Shown in pieces: positions 46,967 to 58,794 of a stretch of DNA of 64,000 nt. The notes beneath the pieces were generated by a model, which saw only the letters and a program-made list of their open reading frames with translations, was not told where the DNA came from and did no database searches. Location of the stretch: positions 61,504 through 125,503 of the forward strand of contig JASAND010000754.1 of NCBI GenBank assembly GCA_030248195.1, written 5' to 3'. This stretch comes from Trissonchulus latispiculum (Eukaryota > Nematoda > Enoplea > Enoplida > Ironidae). A program made the translations under genes and the position numbers. Within the stretch, counting starts at the first letter, position 1, and every line of letters begins with the position of its first letter.

Positions 46967-49247
46967 TTATGCCGTCGCGTGACACCTGTTAGCCATAGAT
47001 CTACGGTTTCGCTCAGCCAAATTTATATCCAAATTTTCTCGGGGCCGGTACGGCATTGGATCACTTTTGACAGACAAATTTCCTAATTCTATAGGGGCTT
47101 CCTCCTCATCGTCACTAAAAAGCGGGTCCTGTAGCCTACGACTCTCAACGGGTGTGGAAATAGTGGGTCTTTCGGATCGTGCTGAGGGGCTCCTACGGTT
47201 CCTGAATCTAGCTCGAAACTTACAGCTACAGGGGGTAATCCACCATACTATGCAACATCCGATCAAAACTATAACTATCACCACTACTAACCCGTGTTTT
47301 AGTTCTAACGGAATTAGTGGGAGATGTACATAGTTTTTAACCTGACTTTGAATCAAATTTTTTGGCTGTTCATTCTCGTACTCAGCAGTCGAAAGTTCAG
47401 TAAAATGTAGAGGGATCCGTCCCAGTGGGGCGGGCACAATGGTTTCTTTTAGCTCAGAAGAGGTCACGGTAGTTTTTGCAACCCCCAAGGTGCTTAGTCA
47501 AAATCGTATTCCCTATAATTAAATGAAGATACCGTCCGTGTTCGAACCAGAGTGTCCCTGTTGCTGTTGCTACTCTCTCACCTTCTGCGACATGATTCAA
47601 AGAAGGTGAACGTGCAACGATAACCTCAGTATAATTTCTCCTAATTAAGCCTCCAGCTGGCGTCGTGCGGTAGATGGTAGAATTGTCCAAAACCTTAACC
47701 TGTATAGCGGTACGACAATGCTCAAACTCTTGTCCTACACGCTCCACAGAATGGCTAATCAAAATTTTGCAAACACTTTGCTTTTAAACTGGTTATGATA
47801 GCATTGGGCGGACAAAACCACAGATCGGGTGCAGTTTTACATTCCGAAACATCAATTTCGCGTACCTCACCAGTGTCTAGCCTTTGCGCGTAATCTGGCA
47901 AAGGAGCTAGAGCAGTAATTCCGTTCTCACGAGAGTTATATCCAACATTGTGAATAGCATAAAGCGGGCGAACTTCTTTTTCGAATGGTACCGGAATTTC
48001 AAGCATAAATCCAAAACGAAGAGTATTAAAGTCGATTTTAATCGGATAAACTTTTCCAAACTGGTAAATCAAACTAGGTTCTTGTCTGAGCAAGGAATTT
48101 TGCAAAGACGGGTGTGTTCTAATAATTCCTTTCAAGGTTTGAAGGTTTATCTAATTTGGATTAATTTCGGAGTGCAAGCCAGCTCGCATAACAGAATTCA
48201 AACCGTCTCTCAAAGATGAAGTAAAGATGTGAGCTAAAAGTTGCATATAAATTTGTCGCATGTATGAGAAATTCGAACATCTAGCTCGGACAATCAAGGT
48301 TGTTAAGTCCTGCACCGTATGATGTAAAAAAGCGTAAACCTGCTCATTCGCATGGACAATTCGCTTAATTGAATCAGTAATTTTCAATTGATCTTCACGC
48401 AAAACATTGAAACCATGTTCAACTGCCGCAACTCGATTATCTAATTGCCCCATGTGGTAGGTGTTAGCCAGACTGTTGGCAAAACCTCCCAAACCTAATG
48501 CTCCCGCCAGTAAAAATTCAATAAAGCGTTTAGGTCCGCTGTGCGTTGGTTCAGGAACGTGATAGGATGTACAAACCCCGGGCGTAGATCGGCATAAACT
48601 AGACAAAAGTTTCGAATAAAAATGGGTGTTCAGAACTCCTGAATATAGTTTTCGATACTCCAGCTTAATCGCATCAATCTCACGCTCTAAATAATCAAAT
48701 GAGGGCAACTCTGATTTATCATACGAACGCAATATTGATCGGTCTTGGTCTTTCCCGTAGTAAGGTCAATACAGTCTTCCTCGTTAGCCCATTCAGGGGG
48801 CTTCCACTGAGGAGACATAGGAGATATAGCAAGCTGAACTATTAAGGCTAGGTACTCGGTCTTTTGGGAGATAACCCCTATCCCAGCGGGACTCAAAACA
48901 ACTCTCCATCGCGGTAAGACTAGGGTGCCAATCTTGGCTATCTCATCGACAAGAAATCGGGAAGAGTCTGTGTCGGCCTGCGTCTGCGCATTGGCCTTTG
49001 ACACCAAAAACGCCAATAATACCCAAGCAGCGGGTAAGGCAACCTTTTTCAAATTCCGAAATAGAACCGTCAGGGCCCACAGGAAACACATAACCCCAGG
49101 GGAAAATAAGCCTAGGCTAGGCCCATTCTTCCTATCGCCCTTGTTCTCACAAGCCTTCCCTGTAGTTCCAATGTTACACTGGATTGAGACGGTGTTAGTA
49201 TCCACAATGGGTTCATGCACTTTTCGAACCCTTCTTGCACTTGGCAT
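46967..49247 (-). pseudogene. Retroviral env-like remnant, multiply broken
   Basis: Reading from 49247 downwards: an N-terminal segment with a hydrophobic signal-like stretch (about residues 65-88 of the first piece); then, in another frame, a Cys-rich portion and a basic GPKR followed by a Gly/Ala-rich hydrophobic region and a heptad-like helix (48580-48350), as in class-I-type fusion subunits; finally a strong membrane anchor (VVVIVIVLIGCCIVWW, about 47300-47250) and a charged cytoplasmic tail. The five open pieces lie in three frames with at least three frameshifts and one in-frame stop (near 48150). It is an inactive fossil. Family assignment beyond env-like is not possible by eye. Confidence 0.65.
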
Positions 49248-49520
49248 GCGGGTAGAATTGCGTCGAACTGGAACGAACAGTTTAAAACCCGGCTCCGGCC
49301 CCGGCGCACGAGGAGTTTAATAAGTGGGTAAAACCCGGCGCACTAGCCCGGCGCACTTATAGTGTAAATTCTTATGCAGTATAACAGAGGTGTATGTGTA
49401 ACGCGTATGTGTAAACATTTAAGGCGTAGTTCATCAGTTGAGTTTTATACTTTACAGTGTGTTACGCAACCTTTTCTAGCCATTTTGTATTAATTCATGG
49501 TTGGTACTTATGACAATGAA

Positions 49521-50140
49521 TGATTTTGAAATGATATGAAGTATATTTTGTAAGAACCGATTAAAAAGCTTAAAATTATCGTAGTAAACTTTACAAGGCA
49601 AGAATTTTTGAATTTTAAAATTTAAATTGAAACTTATCTTCATTCTCTTTATTTGGTGTAACTATGCCAGCAAAGATTTTGAAATGATATGAAGTATATT
49701 TTGTAAGAACCGATTAAAAAGCTTAAAATTGCCGTAGTGAACTTTACAAGGCAAGAATTTTTGAATTTTAAAATTTAAATTTAAATTGATCTTCATTTTC
49801 TTTATTTGGTGTAACTATGCCAGCAAAGATTTTGAAATGATATGACGTATATTTTGTAAGAACCGATTAAAAAGCTTAAAATTGCCGTAGTAAACTTTAC
49901 AAGGCAAGAATATTTGAATTTTAAAATTTAAATTTAAACTTATCTTCATTTTCTTTATTTGGTGTAACTATGCCAGCCAAGATTTTGAAATGATATGAAG
50001 TATATTTTGTAAGAACCGATTAAAAAGCTTAAAATTACCGTAGTAAACTTTACAAGGCAAGAATTTTTGAATTTTACAATTTAAATCTAAAATTTATCTT
50101 CATTTTCTTTATTTGGTGTAACTATGCCAGCAAAATTTTT
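49521..50140. repeat. 153-bp tandem repeat, about four units
   Basis: The phrase GATATGAAGTATATTTTGTA recurs at 153-bp steps (ATGATATGA at 49531, 49684, 49837, 49990). Units are highly similar. AT-rich, non-coding, interior of the DNA element 49251-51211. Confidence 0.9.
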
Positions 50141-50338
50141 GAACGCTTTTTAATTAGGTATATACGTATTGTTTCTAAATATTGTTTCCAATGTAATTGT
50201 TTCAAATTGTTTTAGGTAAAATTAAATTCAAAATTTTTCCTGTGCATTTATATCATTAAATGTAAATGTTTCATTAAACGCAATGTCTAAGAAAAGTATG
50301 TAATTGCGTGACTTAACTGTTCAAAAATCATAATGAAA

Positions 50339-51005
50339 ATGAGATTTTGTACCGTATAATACGGTACGGCAATTTTCGTACCGTATTAAATGGTACGTAC
50401 CGTATAATACGGTACAACTTTTCTGTACCGAATTAAACGGTAAGTCCCGTATTATATATTACGGTTAGTTTTTGTACAGTATTGGCAAAAAACTGAATCT
50501 GTTGTTAAATAAAATAAAGTAAAACAAATAAAGCCCGGTTCGTGCTCCTTGTCTTTTAGTGTTTTGTGCTTCAGGCAGTGCTTTGTCCTTTTGGTTCTTG
50601 TCCTCCGTCCTTTAGTGCTTTGTCCTTTACAGACGGGTACGTTGTACTTTGTCACAGTGCTTTGTGCTTTTGTGCTTTAGCACAAAGCACTAGATAGTTC
50701 AAGCTCCAGCCAAAGCACAAAGGACGATATGAATATACTATCACGTGTCAAGTCAATTTATTCACTTGTATTATACGTAAAATAGGTATTTTATTCAGCA
50801 GAAAAGCTAAAGCATTCTAATTATGTTAATAATAAAATTATTAATAGAAATAAGAATTGCAAGAAAGAGCAAAGATTCTATCTTTTTTAGTCTTGCAGTT
50901 CCTTTGTAAACAAAAACTAACCGTACAATATAATACGGGACGTACCGTTTAATACGGTACAGAAAAAGTTGTACCGTATTATACGGTACAAAGTCTCATA
51001 CGGTA
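50339..51005. mobile_element. Nested inverted-repeat element with GTACCGTATAATACGGTAC palindromes
   Basis: About 130 bp at the left (50343-50478) is repeated inverted at the right (50918-51002). Each arm has two or three copies of the 19-base palindrome GTACCGTATAATACGGTAC or variants. The centre contains clustered GTGCTTTGTCCTT words (50530-50720). Non-coding; ends approximate. Confidence 0.7.
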
Positions 51006-51214
51006 CGCTAACATATACACTGCATACGGACGTGTTTAATTGCGCCGGGGTTTTTAAACATCGGGGCCGGGTTTTACCCTGCGCCGGGGCCGGGGCCGTG
51101 TTTTACCCACCTAAAACAAACGCATGCGCCGGGGCCGGGGCCGTGTTTCACCCAGGTGCGCCGGGGCCGGGGCCGAGGCCGGAGCCGGGGCCGCGTTTTA
51201 CCCACACCCTAAAC

Positions 51215-52733
51215 ACGGGCAGGTCATAGTACATATTCGGTGCCCGACAGGTACAGATCAAAGGCTGTCTGCGCATCAAGACTTTGTGCTGAAAATGTGG
51301 CGAAGCCAAACAACGCTTCGCATGCATCAGACAATTTTTCGAAACATTCCGGGTTGTCCGAACTGAGTACTGTCCAGATGAATCTGATCTCGAATCCCTT
51401 CTACGGCGGGGGGAGTAATACTGCTCTCCAGCGTACCGATCACCCTGGTAGTCACTATATGACGAACCTGAGCCACTCGAGTAACGCCCAGACCGATAAC
51501 CACCCTCATAACGCTGGTCTCCCTCCTGAGTTCTGGAGCAAGAAACCGAGAACTTAGGCCTGTATTCCCTTTTCATTTCGGGGGGAAAATCCCGACCCCA
51601 ATCTCTACGATCAAAATTTTGATTCCTATCATAGTGTTCTCGTCTGGGGCCCTGATCGTTTGTGCGATCGCCCTGATAGTTCCTATCATTTCGCTCATAG
51701 CGCTCTCTGCCACCAGTTTGGTCATAATTACTCTCTCTACGATTTGAATAGTTGTGGTTATTTCTGAAATTTCTATTCCCATCTGATCGTCTCTGAAAGT
51801 TTCTGTCCGAGCCCTGATTGTTGGCTCGATAAGCTCCTCCGCCAGGTTGGCGGCACTCACGACGAACATGCCCGGGCCTGTTGCAATTAAAGCAAGTAGT
51901 ACCGGGAGGCAGGTCGCGTCCTTTTCCATTTCGACTGGAATTCCCGCTTTGTTTGGAATCCAACTCAAACTTTTCGAATTTCGCTTTCAATTCTCTAACA
52001 GCTTTTCCGCCCCTGCGAGGGCTGCAGGCGTATCCTGGCCGCTTCTAAATATGGCTCGATAAAACACGGATAGGCTTCACCGGGGTACTCACCCACAGCC
52101 TGTAAGGCTTTCTCAACAGCGCGCTCCATCGTTTTACAGCCTGGAGGCACGCGAGCTTTTAAATCACTCCTTAGTCCAAACAGAAACAATCGTAATTTCA
52201 GTAATTCTAATTGATTTTCCGAGAAACCGTCTTTTTCAGTGAAACTCAATCGCGCGTATCTAAGCCTCATTAGGTAGTCCATTACGGGCTCACCTTTCTC
52301 CTGTTAACTTGAAACATGAGAGAAGAGGCATGTAACACCGTATGTGGCGGAATGATAACTTTCTTAGCGGCTTCAACCATTTCGGCCCATGTTCCGCGAC
52401 TAACTTTTGGGACTGATCTAAATTGCTCTAGCGCTCTTCCTTCGAGCGAGCTTGAAACGTCAAAACTTTTTGCCCCTCACCAAAGTCCATAACTTGACAA
52501 AATCGAACATACTTTTCGAGGTGTTCCTCGAAGGACACTGAGGGCAACCCATGGTAAATGGGTACTGAACTATAGGCTGCAGCGACTTCTTGTGCCCTGA
52601 TTGCAGAATTAAAGTCTGACAGAGTGTCCGTTAACTTTTCTAAAATTTGGCTCTCTATGCTGGGTGGATCAGGAGAATTTACCCTAGACCCCGGCTGTGC
52701 TAACAGCCCTACTTCTGCCAAATCGTTAGGCAT
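51215..52733 (-). pseudogene. Gag-like remnant with one zinc knuckle, two frameshifts
   Basis: Reading from 52733 downwards in three frames: a capsid-like part (FEEHLEKYVRFCQVMDFGEGQ, typical of Ty3/mdg4-type gag), a second piece (52282-51995), and a nucleocapsid part with the knuckle CFNCNRPGHVRREC (about 51895-51850) followed by a long Arg/Asn/Tyr/Gly-rich tail. The frame then enters the DNA element at 51211. It is degenerate and cannot make a full protein. Confidence 0.75.
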
Positions 52734-53210
52734 TCCTATTCCGTTAGCTCACAATAGTATTCTAACGCCAGGGTCTCTAGTCCAAGATTCTGCTAACCTT
52801 TCAAAAGAAAAATAAAAACTAAATTCTCTACGTCATGTTCTGCAAATCTCAAGATTTTTCGTACATCAATTAAACTGTTCAAAGACCTTTTAGAACAAAA
52901 ACGTGGCGGTAGCTCAACAGGTCGTTCTCACCTAATCTTACGTATAATGAAATTTATAAAAATTAAGGCCGACGTATGTGATAATTATTTAACGATTTAA
53001 TTGAAATTAAGACAATTATGACGAAACAAATAATACACTCGTAGACCAGGGGAAGTCGAAGAAGAAAGACTGAAAGGTCGTGAGAGTTCTTTTCGAGGAA
53101 AAGGGCAGATTAAAATTCAAACGTCAAAGGCAAATTTGAATTCTTTTCAGATGCAGAGCTCAGTTTGAAAAATTAACACCCAATTTTTCCTCGCCTGAGG
53201 GAGCTCCACA

Positions 53211-54078
53211 TGTAATAAAATAGGCTTCTGAGGGTAATGTTTAGTCAAAGATTTGACTCTCAATAACACTGGTTTTAAACGATTTAGCCGTTCCAGGGGA
53301 TGTTAAACCTCCAACCCATAGAATAGCCCAAAGTACTACAATTGTCAATCCTTCTATTTTAGCTATCTTTACTCCCTACTGACTCCGGTGCCTCTTCTTC
53401 AGGTTCACTGAAGTTCTAACTTTAGGTTATGCGCTTAGATCATACCGCCAAGAATAAGATACGTGATTAGTCGTTAACCTGCACTCTGTTGGACTGCCAA
53501 TCTATCTACGTTATCACTCCACTCGATCAACTAATAACTATGAGATCTAGACATAGTTCCCTATATAAGACAAGACTAAAAAGGTTAGGTTCTAGTAAAG
53601 TTTAGGTGACAATTACATAAACACTTTTAGGTAGAACAATAAGACAAGATACAAAGCAAATGAAATCTCAGTTTACATCGGGTCGAAAAGTCTATGGCCT
53701 CACAAAGATACAAAATGCAAAACTATCCTGATTTGCATAGTAACAATTTCAGTTAAAATAGCAATATAATTCCCGAGTACAGCAGACGATACAGTAGATC
53801 TAACACAATTCCCGAGCATGAACAGTTGATATAGTAATGCATACCCTTCAATGAAACTCTGAGACTTTAAGATTTGTTGTTTGCTGTCGAAAGAAGTCCC
53901 TATTTAGTCACTTATGAATGGCCTCACCAAAACTTTCTTACCCATCACACTTCACACAATAAAAAAGCCGGCAAAGTAAGAGCAGGGGGCAAAATATACA
54001 AACAAAAACAGACAAAACGCAATACCAGACAATTCATCGCCGCTGTTTGCTAGATTAGTTTTAGTCGGCCAAAGGAAT
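53211..54078 (-). repeat. 5' LTR (right)
   Basis: Direct copy of the left LTR without the 696-bp segment. On the minus strand it ends in TATTTTATTACA, and TGGAGCTCCCTCAGGCGAGG follows 2 bases later, a possible but unverified primer-binding site. A short phrase (GGCCTCACCAAAACTTTCTT) is duplicated at and just beyond the outer edge (53921, 54082), so the outer border is approximate. Confidence 0.75.
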
Positions 54079-55575
54079 TATGGCCTCACCAAAACTTTCT
54101 TACCAAAGACAAAATTGATCCAAACGCTGCTGAGTGGCCAGTTGGAAATGATCAGTAAGATATCAAAGGAGCACAGGGGCTTTCAGTAATTGTAGCAGAT
54201 AGGAGGAACGCAACTGTAGACTGACGAGTCGAATACAAAACCTTGCCCAAACCGGGTCTTACAGAACTTTAAATCAACCAACTGGACTAAAACTGACAAC
54301 CGCAACTGGTCTCAAAATACGACCGTTCTATATCGAGTCTGCCCCCAAGACTGAATCTTGGGAGATAACAAAATTGAGACTGGGTCAGTCACCCAGCTCT
54401 TTGTGTATTGTCCTGACTGAAAAACTGTCAGTCAGGATTTGCGGTGTGCGTTGGAAGTCTTTGCCCGGAGCGGCGTTAATTTTGCTGAAGAAGAGAAATT
54501 GCTTTCTTATCATTTCTTAAAAGGTTTCTAAGAGGCTTACCTGGGGATGAAAAACTCCCCAGGTAAGTAGTTTGTCAAATATTTTCCAATTCCCATTTTC
54601 AGATAAAACAGTTACTGACCCCACAAGCAGCATAAACAGCAAATTTCCATCACTACAAACTGATACAAACAGGGGGTCACCATAAAAATGGTTATCCAAA
54701 ATTGTTAACTATTGCCATTTCACAAAAGTAGCTATTTCGGTTAATTACTACAGACAGACTCGTATCCAAACAAACAAACAAACAAACCAACAAATTCTTG
54801 AAAAGCATCATTTTAGATATATTTTAGATTCAACTATTTTGGATTCAAACAATTCCCTCAATTCATAGGTCAACCTTAGATTGTACAACCGAAACACAGG
54901 TGGACCCAGAGAGTCCTCAAATTATACAGACAAAAAATGAGGCTACCCATCACATATATACTGTGAGGTAAGTGCAAATATACATACTAAATTGAAAGCA
55001 ACACAGCACAAACTTCACTAGACTAAATGTAATTTAGTAAGAAACTTCCAAAAACACAGTAATACTTAAAAAAATTCTAAAATTTTTTGAAAATAGCATT
55101 GTCTTTAATTGATACGCGACTGCGGGTGATTTTATGCTTTCGCAAGAGCAAGAATAGGGCCTCTAAAAGTTATTGACATTCTGACAGTTCAACTGATAAC
55201 GAAAAATAAAACTATTCGTAGGTTTGTTTGGTTTTCGTAGGTTTTTGCCATTAACGACCGCCTAGCCTAACAGTGCTGGCTGACTTGTTACTAAATCTGA
55301 AACTATTCAGGGACACCGAACCGGAACTGTGTCAAATAAAAGCACCAAATTAGTTGAGCAAACAGCCAGTTTAAAAAAGCAGTAACCCAAATTTGCTTAA
55401 AGCCCAGTTTCAGGTCAGTTTAACACATAGTTTTGTTATTCTACTAAATTAAGGAACTGCAGCAGAATTTGCTCGTTACTTAGCATTGAACGTTACAGAG
55501 CTGAACCCCGAACAAACCATGGTAAAAACAAACAGACGCTTTCCAATTTCCAAATGAAGTAAGAGCTTTTAAACT
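54079..55575. other. Gene-free stretch with one perfect hairpin
   Basis: AT-rich sequence without domain-bearing frames. A 12-bp perfect inverted repeat (CTTACCTGGGGA, 54536-54547, and complement 54556-54567) stands alone; each strand therefore displays a CAGGTAAG word. Nothing else assigned. Confidence 0.5.
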
Positions 55576-56999
55576 GCATTTAGTCAACTTCTTCTTCTTC
55601 TTCGTCCTGGGCATTCTGAGCAAGCTCAATATTGCTGAGGCGGAGGGATCCGCCCCACATCCCGTAAGTGGGAAACCCGGGAAGGTTCCCCACCAGGACC
55701 CTCAGGGAGGGGCTATCACCAAGCCAGGATTTCCGGGCCTCCTTCAGTACCGGGCATGCAAGGATAAGATGGTTGAGGTCCTCGTCCGCAAGGTTGCAGT
55801 TAGGGCAGATGGGGGAATCGGCAATTCCAATCCTATACTTATAGGACTGGAGGAGTAAGCTGTGTCCTTTACACCGTAGATGGGATAGGATTGTCCGTTC
55901 GTGCTTGCTTAGGGTCACCTCAAGTAACCTGGTTCACCGGTTTGGCTTCTGGGCATATCTTCAGTGAATCCGCTTCACTGCAGACTTCGTTGCACTTTCC
56001 TCTGTAGAACCGTTTGATAGCGGCATCGCCGTGGTGAAGTCTACTGCCGTCTCAGCTTGGTCAAGTTGAGATGCTGTCTTCGCCACCGAATCCGCTAGTT
56101 CGTTTCCCGTCAGTCCCACGTGGCTGGGTATCCACTGGAACTGAATATGGTTTCCTCTGTCGCTTAACCGCTTGATGAGCTTACAAATTGTAATAGAGAT
56201 AGCAATTTTCTGTGCTGCCGGTCCTGATTTCAGTTGGTTGATTGCTAACTGGGAATCAGTGCATATCCTGATTATTTTCCGGTTGGTTCCGTTTTCTAGT
56301 CTAGCCAGCCTAACCCTAGTTTGATTGCATTCATCTCTGCTCTGAAACTACAGCACAGCAGGCCAGCAGGTGAGCTTAGAGATGCCAGCTGGGTACCGTC
56401 TCGGCAGAAGATGAGTGCTGCGCTTCCTTCGTTGTTGCAAGAGTTTTGAACCGAGCCGTCGATCCACAGATTCAGATCAGCCGAAGGTAGTTGAGATAGT
56501 GTGGAGAGGGCTGCAGTCCTGAGTTGATCCGGCGTGCACAATTTCTTGGGAGGCAAGTTTTCTTCAACGTCGTCCGCAAATGTGACAGCGGCTTCTGCGA
56601 TGTAGCCAGAGAGTGCCGGCAGCATCAGAGGTTCGACTGGGAGATCTCGTAAACCACATAGAATTTCAGTAGCTCTGCCCCTGGGCCGCCAGGAGTCTTG
56701 AGACTTCAACCGTTGGTTGACAGGGGCCGATGCAGCTACATTTCTTGGATTATCTGGAGGAAAAGACGCTTCGCTTTTTGATATCCAATAGCCGTCAGCT
56801 CACCAACCCTCAGCTTGATTGGAGGAAGGTTTGCTTCCAGCTGTAGATATCCCACCTTTATTTTAGATTTAGTCAACTCACCAATTCTATCCAAATTCGC
56901 CATCAAGCAAGAATGACAGCGAATGTCAAGGACTGTCTGGGGAAGGTTATTCAAAATTTCAGGATTCAGATCAGGATCGGAGCCAGGATCCTTTCCAGG
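55576..56999 (-). pseudogene. Second LINE copy, decayed (RT end + RNase H)
   Basis: Same protein order as the copy at 15194-16711: RT C-terminal part (YLQLEANLPPIKLRVGEL near 56850-56790), RNase H (LWIDGSVQ, AGLLCCSFRAEMNAIKLGL, then CTDSQLAINQLKSGP and WIPSHVGLTGNELAD in other frames), and the knuckle-like CPNCNLADEDLNHLILAC (about 55815-55760). Several frameshifts. The 3' end has a run of GAA followed by TTGAC, as in the other copy. Cut at 57,000 by the Harbinger-like element. Amino-acid identity to the other copy is moderate, so they are different subfamilies. Confidence 0.8.
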
Positions 57000-57003
57000 A
57001 TTA

Positions 57004-58794
57004 AGCCCGGTTCACGATGGTGTGCTTTGTGTTTTCTCGGTACATGATGGTTTGAAAAGCACAATGCTTTGTGCTTTCGTGCTTTTGGTATGCTTTGGGA
57101 ATGTTTGACAATGTCAAACATTTTGAGTTGTGCTTTCAGTGCTTTATCAAAACAAGCCGCGCTCTATCCTGATTGGTAGAAAACTTAAACTGGACAACAT
57201 CACCGGAGCATTACAAATGTTGAATTAAAACTTATTTCGACCAAACAATATAAAAATTGCAAATTTATTTTTGGGAGCATACGTATTTAATTATATACAA
57301 TGAATTTCGTATACAATGAATATCGTAAATAATGATTTAATGTAAAATTCGTTTAAGTTTATTTAATAATTATTTTTTAAATTTTTATTAGTGATCGTTA
57401 TTATTATTGAGTTAAATTTTATTATTTAAAACGTCAATAAATTCATCCTGCTAACATTTTTAAAACACCAAAATTTTGAAAAGGTACTCTCCAACTTGCT
57501 TCCGTGAACTTTTGATAGTGTGCTTTCTCATCATGAATCAACTATTTTCTGTCTCCCAAGCACTAAGCACAGGTAGGGTTGTGCGGGGGGCCGATGGTGG
57601 GGCCGGCCCATTTTATTTTCGGGGGCCGGCCCGCGGCCCGGCCCCCCAAATTGGGGGGCCGGGCCTAACACGGCCCCGGGGCCGGTGACGGTCACGGCCC
57701 CCACACCGGCTCCCGTTTCAATTCCATGCTGGAAAGTATGAAATTTGCCAAGTCTGACGTATTCAAAAAAGATGTTATTAGCTATTTTTTTAATTTTAGC
57801 TTTCGGTAAACTATCAGATTTCACCTTCTATACATAACTTCTTGGAAATGCTTTCTTGGAAAACTTAGAAAATTATTGTCGAAACAAAGTATTAATCGGA
57901 AATCAGTTCTTATTTTATCAAGATGTATAGACTGTATGCTGTTTATTAGAATCTGTTTTTATATATTCCTTGAGTTCCCTCTATCTTTTAAATTTCCCTC
58001 TATCTAATATTCCCTCCTAGAGAGTTTGATGGAAGCTATAGACATTTTTGTAGTTTTCTTACAAGAGTGATCCTGTGCCGTTAATTGCCGGTGGAGTTTT
58101 TCGTAATTTTTACAGACTGTTGTAGGATACTTTCTGGCAAATATTCAAATAGTAAAAATTACAAGAGTTTCCTTCCTGTGGTACATAAATCTTAAGAAAC
58201 CTGTAGTTTTGCTTGCAAGTTTTCGGCAGAACAAGACGAACCTTTAAATTTCTGTTAACCTGTATCTAGAAAAGGGGACAGAAGGGAAATCTCCCTCCCT
58301 CTCTCTCTCTCCTCTCTCTCCCTCTCCCAAAATGTTTCCGGCAGGGAGTATACATTCCATTCTGTCTATCCTAACTCCTACATTTTTTTATTCTAACCTG
58401 TTTGATGTGCCACTGCACTGGCAAGATGGGTTAACTTGGGCAGGTATAGTATTGAAATAAGGTATTGGAGTCACTTATTTTCACAGAGCAAAGAAAATAA
58501 AACAATCTTGCAACGTAAGTGTATAAAATTATGCAAAAACTACTATTTTCAAATCATATTCATAAAGAAAATTTTTCTGGCATGGGGGCCGCGGGGGCCG
58601 GTGGTGAGCTCAGCTCCGGGGGCCGGTGTTGAGCACGGCCCCGGGGGCCGGCCCCCCAAATGAAGCGGCCCGGCCCACGGCCCGGCCCCCCAATTTGGGG
58701 GGCCGGGGGCCGGCCCCGGCCCCACTTTTTTCGTATTGAGCACAACCCTAAGCACAGGAGACAAAACACAAAGCACTTCATCGTGAACCGGGCT
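57004..58794. mobile_element. Harbinger-like MITE with GTGCTTTGT words
   Basis: Ends AGCCCGGTTCACGATG and its complement, flanked by TTA on both sides (57001-57003 and 58795-58797). GTGCTTTGTG words cluster at both ends. It carries a nested hAT-like element (57574-58750); without it the element is about 0.6 kb. Inserted in or at the edge of the decayed LINE. Confidence 0.85.
57574..58750. mobile_element. hAT-like element with GGGGCCGGCCC termini
   Basis: Ends TAGGGTTGTGC and GCACAACCCTA; identical octamers AGCACAGG flank it (57566-57573 and 58751-58758). About 100 bp at each end is GGGGCCGG/GGCCCGCGG-rich; the centre is AT-rich and non-coding, with a CT-rich tract at 58285-58330. Confidence 0.9.

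Larger units (their letters stand above)
49251..51211. mobile_element. DNA element with GCGCCGGGGCCGG termini, at the gag/env boundary
   Basis: Both ends carry GGGTAAAACnCGG plus CCGGCCCCGGCGCA words in inverted orientation (left 49275-49365; right 51045-51205). The outermost bases are approximate (TAG... / ...CTA), with weakly similar flanks CATGCGGG and AACACGGG (5/8). The interior has a 153-bp tandem repeat and a second inverted-repeat unit. No transposase. It lies just before the env start codon and just after the last gag codons. Confidence 0.65.
44885..54078 (-). mobile_element. LTR retroelement (gag-env, no visible pol), minus orientation
   Basis: Direct long terminal repeats (44885-46437 with an extra segment; 53211-54078) enclose a minus-strand gag remnant (52733-51215) and an env-like remnant (49247-46967). 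No protease, RT, RNase H or integrase frame is visible; the place of pol is taken by a DNA element (49251-51211). Over about 690 aligned bases the LTRs differ by eight substitutions and one 9-bp indel by my count. All frames are broken, so it is a fossil. I could not identify a flanking target duplication. Confidence 0.8.

Noticed and set aside
53180..53208. Primer-binding site for the LTR element
   Set aside because: TGGAGCTCCCTCAGGCGAGG starts two bases from the LTR end, but I could not match it to a known tRNA 3' end; mentioned only as possible. No polypurine tract was found next to the other LTR.
54536..54567. Hairpin with CAG/GTAAG word considered as a spliced-leader RNA gene
   Set aside because: No convincing Sm site, promoter or second copy; a 12-bp palindrome alone is insufficient.
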